DNA from: CAVRXQ01 sp963838845 | Lineage (GTDB): Bacteria; Actinomycetota; Acidimicrobiia; Acidimicrobiales; Bog-793 | Direction of reading: 5' to 3' | Assembly: GCA_963838845.1 (NCBI GenBank) | Contig: CAWISR010000002.1 | Coordinates: 496,001-560,000 of the forward strand | Length of the DNA: 64,000 nucleotides | Shown: one piece after another, positions 9,762-17,638 of the stretch | How the letters are laid out: each line of letters starts with the position of its first letter | Position numbering within the stretch: position 1 is the stretch's first letter | Made by a program: the position numbers and the translations under genes | The notes under the pieces: model-generated | Database searches by the model: none | Told to the model about the DNA's origin: nothing | Seen by the model: the letters and a program-made list of their open reading frames with translations, nothing else

Positions 9762-10454
9762 TCAGCCGACGATCGCGAACGCCCGTACGGGGAAGGTGGC
9801 TATCCCGTTGACCGCCGGCGGCACGGCGAAGAATCGGCAGTCGGTTGACAGCAGGCCGAGCCGTGTGAGGTGCTCGACGATCGGGATGCCCGCCCGGAGC
9901 AGTGTCGAATGTGCCGGGCGCTCGCCCGTTGTCGTCGCGTCGATGTTCACAGAGTCGATGCCGACGAGCGCAACGCGACGCTCAACGAGGGCGATGGCGC
10001 ATCCCTCCGTCAAGTGCGGGTGCGACGCATCTCCGTAGAGCTCGGTCTGCCAATGTGCATCCCAGCCGGTGCGGAACAGCACCGCCGCTCCCACAAGCGA
10101 TTCGCCCACGTTGAGGGCCTCCTCGCTAATGGCGCCTTGCGCGTCGACGACGACGAGCGGAAGGTCGGCGCATCGCTCGAGCGGTAGCGCAGCGAGGTCA
10201 TAGCCGTCGCGGTAGCGATGGGCTGGCGTGTCGAGGTACGTCCCGGTGTTGCCGACGAGTGAGATTCGGCCGATGGCGAACTCGGTTCCGGGCGCATAAC
10301 GGTCGTGCGACTCGTCGAAACCGAGGTGCGCCTCGATAACGGGTCCAGGCAATCCTGGATACGTCACCATTCGATCCGAAATGTTGTGGCTGAGATCGAT
10401 GAGTCGGGCGTTCGACTGGACCGAATTCAACCCGGAGTTCTCCATGCGCGTCAC
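9762..10454 (-). CDS. Cyclase-family metal-dependent hydrolase (kynurenine formamidase-like)
   Basis: The 230 aa fit the cyclase/arylformamidase family (PF04199). The N-terminus reads LIDLSHNISDRMVTYPGLP, and the core motif is NTGTYLDTPAHRY (about 70-82). The family signature is HxGTHxDxPxH, so two ligand positions differ here (N for H and Y for H), although Asp and the last His are kept. Further conserved blocks are VLFRTGWD and GIDSVNID. The substrate cannot be assigned. Members open amide or ester rings, such as N-formylkynurenine or isatin. It is divergent from ku across ~200 nt. Confidence 0.82.
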   Translation of the reverse strand: MTRMENSGLNSVQSNARLIDLSHNISDRMVTYPGLPGPVIEAHLGFDESHDRYAPGTEFAIGRISLVGNTGTYLDTPAHRYRDGYDLAALPLERCADLPLVVVDAQGAISEEALNVGESLVGAAVLFRTGWDAHWQTELYGDASHPHLTEGCAIALVERRVALVGIDSVNIDATTTGERPAHSTLLRAGIPIVEHLTRLGLLSTDCRFFAVPPAVNGIATFPVRAFAIVG

Positions 10455-10656
10455 GCTAGGTCGCGCGCCGATGAGGCCTTTGACCTCGAGGATCGCGTTC
10501 GAGAGAGCGACGCCCGGACATCAGCCGATTGTTCGAGCGGAAGGGACGGCGTATCCTTACTGATCCTTTTGGACTACTGAGCTGCCCCGGTGTGCTCCGC
10601 GACGGGACACTGCGCTGATCGGCGACCTCACTGGCGACACACGGATAGGAGTGAAG

Positions 10657-11655
10657 ATGGCTCGTTCGGTTTGGTCAGGCTTTCTCAGCTTCGGCCTCGT
10701 GAACGTTCCAGTCGGCTTGTACCCGGCGACACGCGACCAGACGCTGCACTTCAACCAACTTCATAAGGGAACCTCGCACCGAATCCGTTACAAGAAGGTT
10801 GACGAGCAGACGGGCGAAGAGGTCGCAAGCGACGACATCGTGAGCGGTTACGAGATCGCTCCCGACGAGTACATCGTGCTGAGCAAGGACGAGCTCAAGG
10901 AAGCCGCTCCGGGCCGCTCGGAGGTGATCGAGATCATCGATTTCGTCGATCTCGACGAGATCGACCCGATGTACTTCCGACAGACCTATTACCTGGCGCC
11001 GCGAGGCAAGGGCTCGGATCGTGCGTACGCGCTGTTGCGTCAGGCGATGGGTGAGACGACCAAAGTCGGTATCGCCTCATTCGTCCTCCGTGACAAGGAG
11101 TACCTCGTCGCGGTACGGCCGGGCGACGACGTGTTGATCATCGAGACGATGTATTTCAGCGATGAGATCCGTGACGCAAAATCCGAACTCGACAGCTTGC
11201 CGGAGAACGCCGACTTCAAAGGCCGCGAGCTCGACATCGCCAAACAACTGGTCAACTCGCTGAGCACGAAGTGGACGCCCGAGAAGTACAAGAACACCTA
11301 TCGCGACCGCGTCGAGGCTCTCATCGATGAGAAGCGCAAGGGTCGGGAGGTCGTGATCCACCACGAGGCGCCACCGAAGACGAACGTCATCGATCTGATG
11401 TCGGCGCTCGAGGCTTCTGTGGCCCGTGCCAAGGAATCGGCGGCCGCGAGCGAGCAAGAAGCGAAGCAGGTGCCGTCGCGACCGTCGAAGGCCGCGAATG
11501 TCCAGCAGCAGTTCGAAGGGATGACGAAAGCCGAATTGCTCGAGCGTGCGGCTGAGCTCGAACTCGAGGGGCGCTCGCGAATGACGAAGCCCGAGCTCGT
11601 CGACGCGCTCACCGACTTGGCCGCGAACAGGCGGAGGAGGCGACGGGCCTCCTGA
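10657..11655 (+). CDS. ku: Non-homologous end-joining protein Ku
   Basis: This homodimeric DNA-end-binding ring recruits LigD to double-strand breaks. The start is ATG 10657 with TAGGAG 5-6 nt upstream, giving 332 aa. The N-terminus MARSVWSGFLSFGLVNVPVGLY is typical, and the beta-barrel core runs to about residue 250. The C-terminal extension (about 285-325) contains a SAP/Rho-N-like helix pair, MTKAELLERA then MTKPELVDAL, and ends in a basic NRRRRRRAS tail. Basic and SAP-like tails occur in actinobacterial Ku proteins and are thought to add DNA affinity. The gene faces ligD head-on with 17 nt between the stops. Confidence 0.95.
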   Translation: MARSVWSGFLSFGLVNVPVGLYPATRDQTLHFNQLHKGTSHRIRYKKVDEQTGEEVASDDIVSGYEIAPDEYIVLSKDELKEAAPGRSEVIEIIDFVDLDEIDPMYFRQTYYLAPRGKGSDRAYALLRQAMGETTKVGIASFVLRDKEYLVAVRPGDDVLIIETMYFSDEIRDAKSELDSLPENADFKGRELDIAKQLVNSLSTKWTPEKYKNTYRDRVEALIDEKRKGREVVIHHEAPPKTNVIDLMSALEASVARAKESAAASEQEAKQVPSRPSKAANVQQQFEGMTKAELLERAAELELEGRSRMTKPELVDALTDLAANRRRRRRAS

Positions 11656-11672
11656 CCGAGGAGTCGCCTCGC

Positions 11673-12596
11673 TTATCGGGCGACGAGATCGGAGAACAAG
11701 TCGCCTCGCTTGGCGATGCGTTCGAGGACAGCTGAAGTCGTGAAGCGCAGCCGGTCGGGTTCGCCTGACTTCGCGCAGCCGGCGACTTCGTTCCACGTGA
11801 CTGGCGTCGAAACCGTTGGCTCGTCCCGCGCGCGAACGGAGTAGGCGGCGACCGTCGTCTTTGCAGGGTGGTTCTGGCTCCAGTCGATGAGCACGTGGCC
11901 CTCGCGGAGATCCTTCCGCATGTTCGTCACAACGAGGTCGGAATGGTCACCTTCGACTGCGCGCGCGAGATCGTGCGCCTTGTCCCGAGCTGCCTCCCAC
12001 GACGTTCCTTTTGGCAAAAGCGCGTACAGCTGCAGCCCCTTCTGCCCGCTCGTCTTCGGGTGACAGTTCGTCAAGCCGTCCGCTTTCAGTGCCGCCTTGA
12101 TCCAGGGGGCAACCGTGCAGCATTCGACGATCGAGGTTCCGGGCCCGGGGTCGAGGTCGAAGACGAGGAAGTCCGTCGAAACAGGTGCCGTTCTGCCGGG
12201 AGTCACCCGCCACAACGGCACATGGAACTCGATCGTCGCGAGGTTCGCGGCCCACACGAGTGTCGGAAGGTCGCAGACCAAGGCGTATTCGACGTCTGCC
12301 GCCCGCTTGGCGTTGCGATTCGAGCGATCAAGGTCGACGTGTGCTGTGTGGACCCACGACGGTTTGTGCGAAGGGACGTGCTTTTCGAAGAACGATTGCC
12401 CGTCGACGCCGTCCGGGAATCTGCGCAGCGTGACTGCCCGGTCGAAGACGTGGGGGAGCATCGTCGGCGCGACGCGCACGTAGTAGTCGATGAGGGCGCC
12501 CTTGGTGAACCCGACCTTTGGGAAAAGCACCTTGTCGAGATTGGAGAGTGACAGTCGGCGCCCGTCGACCTCGATTTCGGTTCGCTTGCTACTCAC
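11673..12596 (-). CDS. ligD: LigD polymerase (PolDom) as a separate protein
   Basis: This is the primase-like (AEP) polymerase that fills gaps and adds ribonucleotides during NHEJ. The start is GTG 12596 inside the ligase stop region, overlapping it by 8 nt and so probably translationally coupled. That gives 307 aa. The family order is clear: LSNLDKVLFPKVGFTKG at the N-terminus, RRFPDGVDGQSFFEKHVP, the metal-binding FDLDPG (Asp147 and Asp149), and TSGQKGLQLY. In many bacteria this domain is fused to the ligase. Here it is the second gene of a two-gene operon converging on ku. Confidence 0.93.
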   Translation of the reverse strand: MSSKRTEIEVDGRRLSLSNLDKVLFPKVGFTKGALIDYYVRVAPTMLPHVFDRAVTLRRFPDGVDGQSFFEKHVPSHKPSWVHTAHVDLDRSNRNAKRAADVEYALVCDLPTLVWAANLATIEFHVPLWRVTPGRTAPVSTDFLVFDLDPGPGTSIVECCTVAPWIKAALKADGLTNCHPKTSGQKGLQLYALLPKGTSWEAARDKAHDLARAVEGDHSDLVVTNMRKDLREGHVLIDWSQNHPAKTTVAAYSVRARDEPTVSTPVTWNEVAGCAKSGEPDRLRFTTSAVLERIAKRGDLFSDLVAR

Positions 12597-14040
12597 GGAC
12601 AACCTCGCTTGGAGATTTGTCCGGGCGCACTCCTCGCCACGACGGCTGGCGGAGGTGCCCGTCGCGGGTCCACTCGCTGAACTGGACTTCTCCGACCAGT
12701 TCGGGACGCACGTAGTGGGCGACTGCGGCGTCGGCCGGGGGGATCTTCGTCGTGAAGGGCGCTTCGTCGACGCTGAGCGGGGAGAGGTCCGCGAGGAGCT
12801 GTCGTCGCTCACGCTCGTCGAACCCGGTCCCCACCTTGCCGACGTACTTCAACCGGTCGCCCGCGGGCATGCCCAGCAACAACGCCCCGAGGTCCCCTTG
12901 TCTCGAGCCCTTTCCCTCGGTCCATCCTCCGAGGACCACCTCCTGGGTGCGGATGTTCTTCACCTTGATCCAGTCGTGGCTGCGTTGACCGGGTCGGTAC
13001 GGCGAGCTGCGCCGCTTGGCGACGACGCCTTCGAGACCCCGCTCCTTGGCGGTGGCGAAGACCTCGGATCCCTCCCCGTCGGTGTAGGCCCGCGGGGTGG
13101 CGAAGGAGTCGCCGGCGAGTTTGAGCGACTCGAGGAGTCGCCGCCGCTCGTCGTACGGCTCGCTCAAAAGGAGCCGGCCTTCGAGATAAAGCAGATCGAA
13201 CGCCAGGAACGAGGCGGCGAATTCGCGGGCGCGAGCTTTGACGCGCCCCTCGCCGGTGAGGTGAAGCCGCTGTTGCAGTCGACCGAAATCGGGGCGACCA
13301 GCATCGTCGAAGGCGACGATCTCGCCATCGAGGATCGCCTCGCGGGATCCGAGGAAGTCACCGACGGCTCGCAGCTCAGGAAATGACTCGGTGAGGTCCT
13401 TGTCGTTGCGACTCAACGCTCGCACCCGGCCACCGTCGACGAAGACGATCGCTCGAACGCCGTCCCACTTGAATTCGAACGCCCAGCCTTTTTCATCGGC
13501 CGGGAGCCGACCGGCGAGCGCCAGCATCGGCTTGATGGACTTCGGCATCGGTTCGTAACCCGCATCGGGTGGATCCATGCGGTGGATCATCCAGTTCTTC
13601 CCGCCGGTGGCAAAAAGGACGTAGCGGCCCTTCGCACGTCGACCGTGGAGGACGACCTTCACCTCCCGCTCGTCCCACTTCTCGAGGTCGTAGGGTCCTC
13701 GGTCCCACAGGCTGACGGTTCCACCTCCGTACTCGCCCTTCGGGATGTCGCCCTGGAAGTCGGCGTACTCGATCGGGTGGTCCTCGACGTGCACCGCGAG
13801 GTGGTTCGTCGCGGGATCGGGCGGAAGGCCCTTCGGGATCGCCCACGACGCGAGGACGCCGTCGTGCTCGAGGCGGAAGTCCCAGTGGAGCGCACGCGCA
13901 TGATGCTCTTGGATCACGAAAAATGGTCGCTTCCGCCTCGCTCGAGTTGGGCGCGGCGGTGTGTCACCCATCGGCTCCGGGGTTCGCGACGCGTCCCGCT
14001 TTTTCCGGTACGTCTGCAGTTGACGCTTGGCGGCGCTCAT
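12589..14040 (-). CDS. ligD: LigD 3'-phosphoesterase-ATP-dependent DNA ligase
   Basis: The 483 aa carry two LigD modules. The phosphoesterase domain (about 38-155) has EHHARALHWDFRLEHDG (His46, His52, Asp54), LAVHVEDH and DIPKGEYGGGTV. It trims 3' ends. The ATP-dependent ligase follows, with the nucleotidyl-accepting Lys in FEFKWDGVR (Lys191), and then the OB domain. The order PE-LIG, with the polymerase in a separate downstream gene, differs from the single-chain POL-PE-LIG of mycobacteria. The ATG at 14040 has no strong ribosome site. The first ~30 residues are a basic linker. Confidence 0.94.
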   Translation of the reverse strand: MSAAKRQLQTYRKKRDASRTPEPMGDTPPRPTRARRKRPFFVIQEHHARALHWDFRLEHDGVLASWAIPKGLPPDPATNHLAVHVEDHPIEYADFQGDIPKGEYGGGTVSLWDRGPYDLEKWDEREVKVVLHGRRAKGRYVLFATGGKNWMIHRMDPPDAGYEPMPKSIKPMLALAGRLPADEKGWAFEFKWDGVRAIVFVDGGRVRALSRNDKDLTESFPELRAVGDFLGSREAILDGEIVAFDDAGRPDFGRLQQRLHLTGEGRVKARAREFAASFLAFDLLYLEGRLLLSEPYDERRRLLESLKLAGDSFATPRAYTDGEGSEVFATAKERGLEGVVAKRRSSPYRPGQRSHDWIKVKNIRTQEVVLGGWTEGKGSRQGDLGALLLGMPAGDRLKYVGKVGTGFDERERRQLLADLSPLSVDEAPFTTKIPPADAAVAHYVRPELVGEVQFSEWTRDGHLRQPSWRGVRPDKSPSEVVRE

Positions 14041-14119
14041 CGGCGGCTCATGGAACCCGTCCTCTCGCCAGGCCTTGGTCTTTCACCCACCTCAGGATTA
14101 CCCGAGGATCGGTCGGCGC

Positions 14120-15193
14120 TCAACGCGGCGTGGGAGCGATGCGCAACCTCGCCAGGCGATCCGGCCGGACGTAGCCCGCGTCGACGAAGTAGCAGACCGA
14201 ACGCTCGATCGCCTCGCGAGCCGGTCGCGAGGTGTAACCGAGCTCGGCGCGCGCCAAGGAGTCGTCGAAGGCCATCGTCGTCGCCGCCATGCGCGCGCCC
14301 TCGAGCGGGATCCGCGGCGGACGCCGCAGCAACCGGCCCTCCACGAGTTCGGAGATCACGGCGGCGCCGAGTGCGAGCGCCCTTGGCACCTCGAAGCGCG
14401 GCGGCGGAAGCCCGCTTAGTGCGGCGAGGGTGAAAAGGAGCGACCGCAGGGTGAGATCCTCGCCACCGAGCAGGTAGCTGTGGCCGATGCCGCCGCGTTC
14501 CGCGGCGAGGAGGTGACCGGTGGCGACGTCGTCGACGTCGACGACGTTGAGGGTCGTGTCGTACCAGCCCGGCATGCGGCCGTTCAGGAAGTCGACGACG
14601 ATGCGCCCCGTCGGCGTCGGTCCCCGGTCACCCGGGCCGAGCGGTGTTGTCGGAAGGACGAGGACGACGGGGACGCCTTTTGCACAGGCACGCAGAGCTT
14701 CGTGTTCGGCGACGTACTTCGTCTGCTTGTACTTGCCGAAGAGGTGATCAACGCGCGGGTAGGAATCCTCCGCCGCCGGCCCGCGTGCTCGCACCTGGTC
14801 GAGCCCGAGGACGCCCGCGGAGCTCGTGTACACGACGAGCTCGCTGTTCGCGCTCCGCGCCGCTTCGAGCACGTGGCGCGTGCCCTCGACGTTGATCGCG
14901 TAGAAGTCCTGTGGGTTCTTCGTCCAAAAGCGGTAGAGCGCCGCGGTGTGGAACACGACGTGTGCCCCCTCGATCGCCGTCGTCACGGCGTGCTGGTCCC
15001 GAATGTCGGCGATGCGCCGGGTGACGTCGAGGCCGTCGAGGTTGACGTTGTCGGCGCCCGGCTCACAGACCGCGACGATCTCGACGCCCTTTGACGCCAG
15101 GGCGCGCACGATCGCCGAACCGATGAATCCCGTGGCTCCTGTCACCGCGACGCGCCTGCCTGGCGCGAGGACCGCGCGCGACGCTTTGGGCAC
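14120..15193 (-). CDS. NAD-dependent epimerase/dehydratase (HpnA/dihydroflavonol-reductase-like)
   Basis: This is an extended short-chain dehydrogenase of 357 aa. The start is GTG 15193 with GAGGAA ~6 nt upstream. The longer frame would run into the divergent aldehyde dehydrogenase. The NAD motif TGATGFIG occurs at 18-25, and the YxxxK catalytic pair in FGKYKQTKYVAEHEAL. The family includes hopanoid-associated sugar epimerases and flavonol-type reductases. No hopanoid genes are nearby, so the substrate is open. It is divergent from the aldehyde dehydrogenase with starts ~56 nt apart, and convergent with ligD. Confidence 0.85.
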   Translation of the reverse strand: MPKASRAVLAPGRRVAVTGATGFIGSAIVRALASKGVEIVAVCEPGADNVNLDGLDVTRRIADIRDQHAVTTAIEGAHVVFHTAALYRFWTKNPQDFYAINVEGTRHVLEAARSANSELVVYTSSAGVLGLDQVRARGPAAEDSYPRVDHLFGKYKQTKYVAEHEALRACAKGVPVVLVLPTTPLGPGDRGPTPTGRIVVDFLNGRMPGWYDTTLNVVDVDDVATGHLLAAERGGIGHSYLLGGEDLTLRSLLFTLAALSGLPPPRFEVPRALALGAAVISELVEGRLLRRPPRIPLEGARMAATTMAFDDSLARAELGYTSRPAREAIERSVCYFVDAGYVRPDRLARLRIAPTPR

Positions 15194-15249
15194 GCCAGGT
15201 TCCTCGCGCGAACCCGAGGGATATGCTCCGCCTGACCAGGGAGGTTGCT

Positions 15250-16704
15250 GTGACTCCATCTGCGACATCATCCAGGATCGTCGAGCTCGAGAACTTCGTC
15301 GGCGGCAAGAAGGTGCCCGCGAAATCGGGCGAAACCACCGACATCATCAACCCCTCGACGGGAGAGGTCTATGCCCGCGCACCCCTTTCGGGTCAAGCCG
15401 ACATCGACGAGGCTTTCGAGTCTGCCAGGGAGGCCTTTCCTGGCTGGCGCGACGCGACGCCGTCGGAGCGCAGCCTGGCGCTGTTGCGGATCGCCGACTC
15501 GTTGGGAAGCCACGCCGACGAGCTCGTGCGGATCGAGGCGGAGAACACGGGAAAGCCGATCGGGCTGACGCTTTCCGAAGAGGTCCCGCCGATGGTCGAC
15601 CAGATCCGTTTCTTCGCCGCGGCCGCGCGCACCCCGGAGGGCCGCTCGGCGGGTGAGTACATGGCGAACCACACCTCGTATATCCGTCGTGAACCGGTCG
15701 GTGTCTGCGCGGCGGTCACGCCGTGGAACTACCCGTCGATGATGGCGGTCTGGAAGTTCGCGCCGGCTCTCGCCGCCGGCAACACGATGGTGTTGAAGCC
15801 TTCGGACACGACGCCGGCATCGACGCTCTTCCTCGCCGAGCTGATGGCGGAGTACCTGCCGCCGGGAGTCTTCAACGTCGTCTGCGGCGATCGCGACAGC
15901 GGGCGGCTGTTGGTCTCGCACCCGACGCCGCAGATGGTTTCGATCACCGGCTCGGTGCGCGCTGGCAAGGAGGTGGCCGCCGCGGCCGCTGACGGCTTGA
16001 AGCGCGTCCACCTCGAGCTCGGCGGCAAGGCGCCGGTTGTCATCTTCGACGACGCCGACATCGAGGCGGCGGCGTCCGGTGTGCAGATCGGCGGATACTT
16101 CAACGCTGGTCAGGACTGCACCGCGGCGACCCGAGTGCTCACCGGGGGGCGCATCCACGACGAGTTCGTCGCGGCGCTCGTCGAAAAGGCGAAGGAAACA
16201 AAGACTGCCGGTCCCGACGACGAAGACGCCTTCTACGGTCCGTTGAACAACGAGAACCAGTTGGCGCGAGTGTCCGGTTTCTTCGAGCGCGTGCCGGGCC
16301 ATGCCGAGGTGAAAATCGGCGGTACGCGCCTTGGTGATCGTGGTTACTTCTTCTCGCCAACGGTCGTCGACAACCTCCGTCAGGACGACGAGATGATCCA
16401 GAACGAGATCTTCGGCCCGGTCGTCACGGTGCAGCCCTTCACCGACGAGGAGCAGGCGATCGCCTGGGCGAACGGCGTCGAGTACGGGTTGGCGGCGAGC
16501 GTCTGGACCAAGGACCACGGACGGGCGATGCGCATGACGAAGGCGTTGGATTTCGGCGCCGTATGGGTGAACACCCACATCCCAATTGTCGCCGAGATGC
16601 CGCACGGCGGCTTCAAGCACTCGGGTTACGGCAAGGACCTCTCGGTCTACGGCTTCGAGGACTACACCCGCATCAAGCACGTGATGCACTTCATGGGCGA
16701 GTAA
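15250..16704 (+). CDS. Aldehyde dehydrogenase, aminobutyraldehyde/betaine-aldehyde type
   Basis: This is an NAD(P)-dependent oxidoreductase that turns an amino-aldehyde into its acid. The start is GTG 15250 with GGGAGG upstream, giving 484 aa. Catalytic residues are present: Glu256 in LELGGK and Cys290 in NAGQDCTAATR. Asn160 lies in TPWNYP. Overall it resembles gamma-aminobutyraldehyde and betaine-aldehyde dehydrogenases, which suits the neighbouring GABA aminotransferase and polyamine-type importer. The next gene follows after 6 nt, so they form an operon. A degenerate copy of its last ~33 codons sits at 20095-20193. Confidence 0.92.
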   Translation: MTPSATSSRIVELENFVGGKKVPAKSGETTDIINPSTGEVYARAPLSGQADIDEAFESAREAFPGWRDATPSERSLALLRIADSLGSHADELVRIEAENTGKPIGLTLSEEVPPMVDQIRFFAAAARTPEGRSAGEYMANHTSYIRREPVGVCAAVTPWNYPSMMAVWKFAPALAAGNTMVLKPSDTTPASTLFLAELMAEYLPPGVFNVVCGDRDSGRLLVSHPTPQMVSITGSVRAGKEVAAAAADGLKRVHLELGGKAPVVIFDDADIEAAASGVQIGGYFNAGQDCTAATRVLTGGRIHDEFVAALVEKAKETKTAGPDDEDAFYGPLNNENQLARVSGFFERVPGHAEVKIGGTRLGDRGYFFSPTVVDNLRQDDEMIQNEIFGPVVTVQPFTDEEQAIAWANGVEYGLAASVWTKDHGRAMRMTKALDFGAVWVNTHIPIVAEMPHGGFKHSGYGKDLSVYGFEDYTRIKHVMHFMGE

Positions 16705-16710
16705 CCTGCC

Positions 16711-17601
16711 ATGCCCCCGGCGGTCGACGAGATGGTCGAGCGGCTCTTCGGCGTGAGCGCGACGGCAATCGAACCACTCGCCGGTGGGATCACGAACGCC
16801 AACTACAAGATCGTGATCGAAGACGAGCCGCTTGTGCTCAGAATCCCGGGGAAGGACACCGAACTCCTCGGTATCGATCGAACGACTGAGGTTGCCGCCA
16901 ACCGCCTCGCGGCGCGAATCGGGGTCGCGCCGGAGGTCATCGCGGTTGACGAGGAGTCGGGGTGCATGGTGACGCGCTTCCTCGATGCTCGCGTGGTGAC
17001 CAAAGAAGAGCTCGCGACCGAGCCGACGCTCGGCGAAGTCATCACGAGGCTCCGTGACGTGCACGCCGCCGGCAGGATCTCGGCGACCTTCGATCACTTC
17101 GCCGTGATCCGCGGCTACCACGAACTTGCGTCGACGCGGGGAGTTGACGAGCCGTTCGACTATCCGCTGGCGAGCGCCGTGCTCGATCAGATCGAAGTGA
17201 TTCGACCTTTTCGTCCCATGGTTCTTGGACACAACGATCTTCTCAATGCGAACTTGCTTCACGATGGCTCGGTCCGGATCCTCGACTGGGAGTATGCGGG
17301 GATGGCTGACCCGTTCTTCGACTTGGCGAATTTCTCCGTGAACAACGAACTCGGCGCTGAGCTCGACAAGGTCGTGTTGCACCACTATTTCGGTCGGGTC
17401 AGCGAGTCTTTTCTTGCCGCGTTGGCGCTCATGAAGCTCGTATCGGAGCTCCGCGAGGCGATGTGGGGAGTCGCTCAACTTGCGATCTCCGATCTCGATT
17501 TCGACTTCACCCGGTACGCGATCGATCGGAGCGAGCGTTTCGAGGTGCTGCTCGACGGTCTCGACATCAACGAGCTGGCGACGGCTGCCGCGGCGCGTTA
17601 G
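16711..17601 (+). CDS. Choline/ethanolamine-kinase-like phosphotransferase
   Basis: The 296-aa protein has the APH/choline kinase fold. Visible are a glycine loop (LAGGITNANY, about 23-32), the catalytic LGHNDLLNANLL (Asp of the Brenner motif and the metal-binding Asn) and the Mg-binding ILDWEYAG. It probably phosphorylates a small amino-alcohol. Placement 6 nt behind an amino-aldehyde dehydrogenase favours a choline- or ethanolamine-like substrate over an antibiotic. This is inference from context; the exact substrate is not readable. Confidence 0.85.
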   Translation: MPPAVDEMVERLFGVSATAIEPLAGGITNANYKIVIEDEPLVLRIPGKDTELLGIDRTTEVAANRLAARIGVAPEVIAVDEESGCMVTRFLDARVVTKEELATEPTLGEVITRLRDVHAAGRISATFDHFAVIRGYHELASTRGVDEPFDYPLASAVLDQIEVIRPFRPMVLGHNDLLNANLLHDGSVRILDWEYAGMADPFFDLANFSVNNELGAELDKVVLHHYFGRVSESFLAALALMKLVSELREAMWGVAQLAISDLDFDFTRYAIDRSERFEVLLDGLDINELATAAAAR

Positions 17602-17638
17602 TTCCGCCGCGAGCCGGGGTTCCGTGAAGTCGGGCTAG

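Noticed and set aside
15268..17478. A 736-aa minus-strand open frame opposite the aldehyde dehydrogenase and kinase
   Set aside because: It is an antisense shadow typical of high-GC genes: its composition is Arg/His/Asp-rich, it has no motif, and the plus strand holds two clear enzymes.
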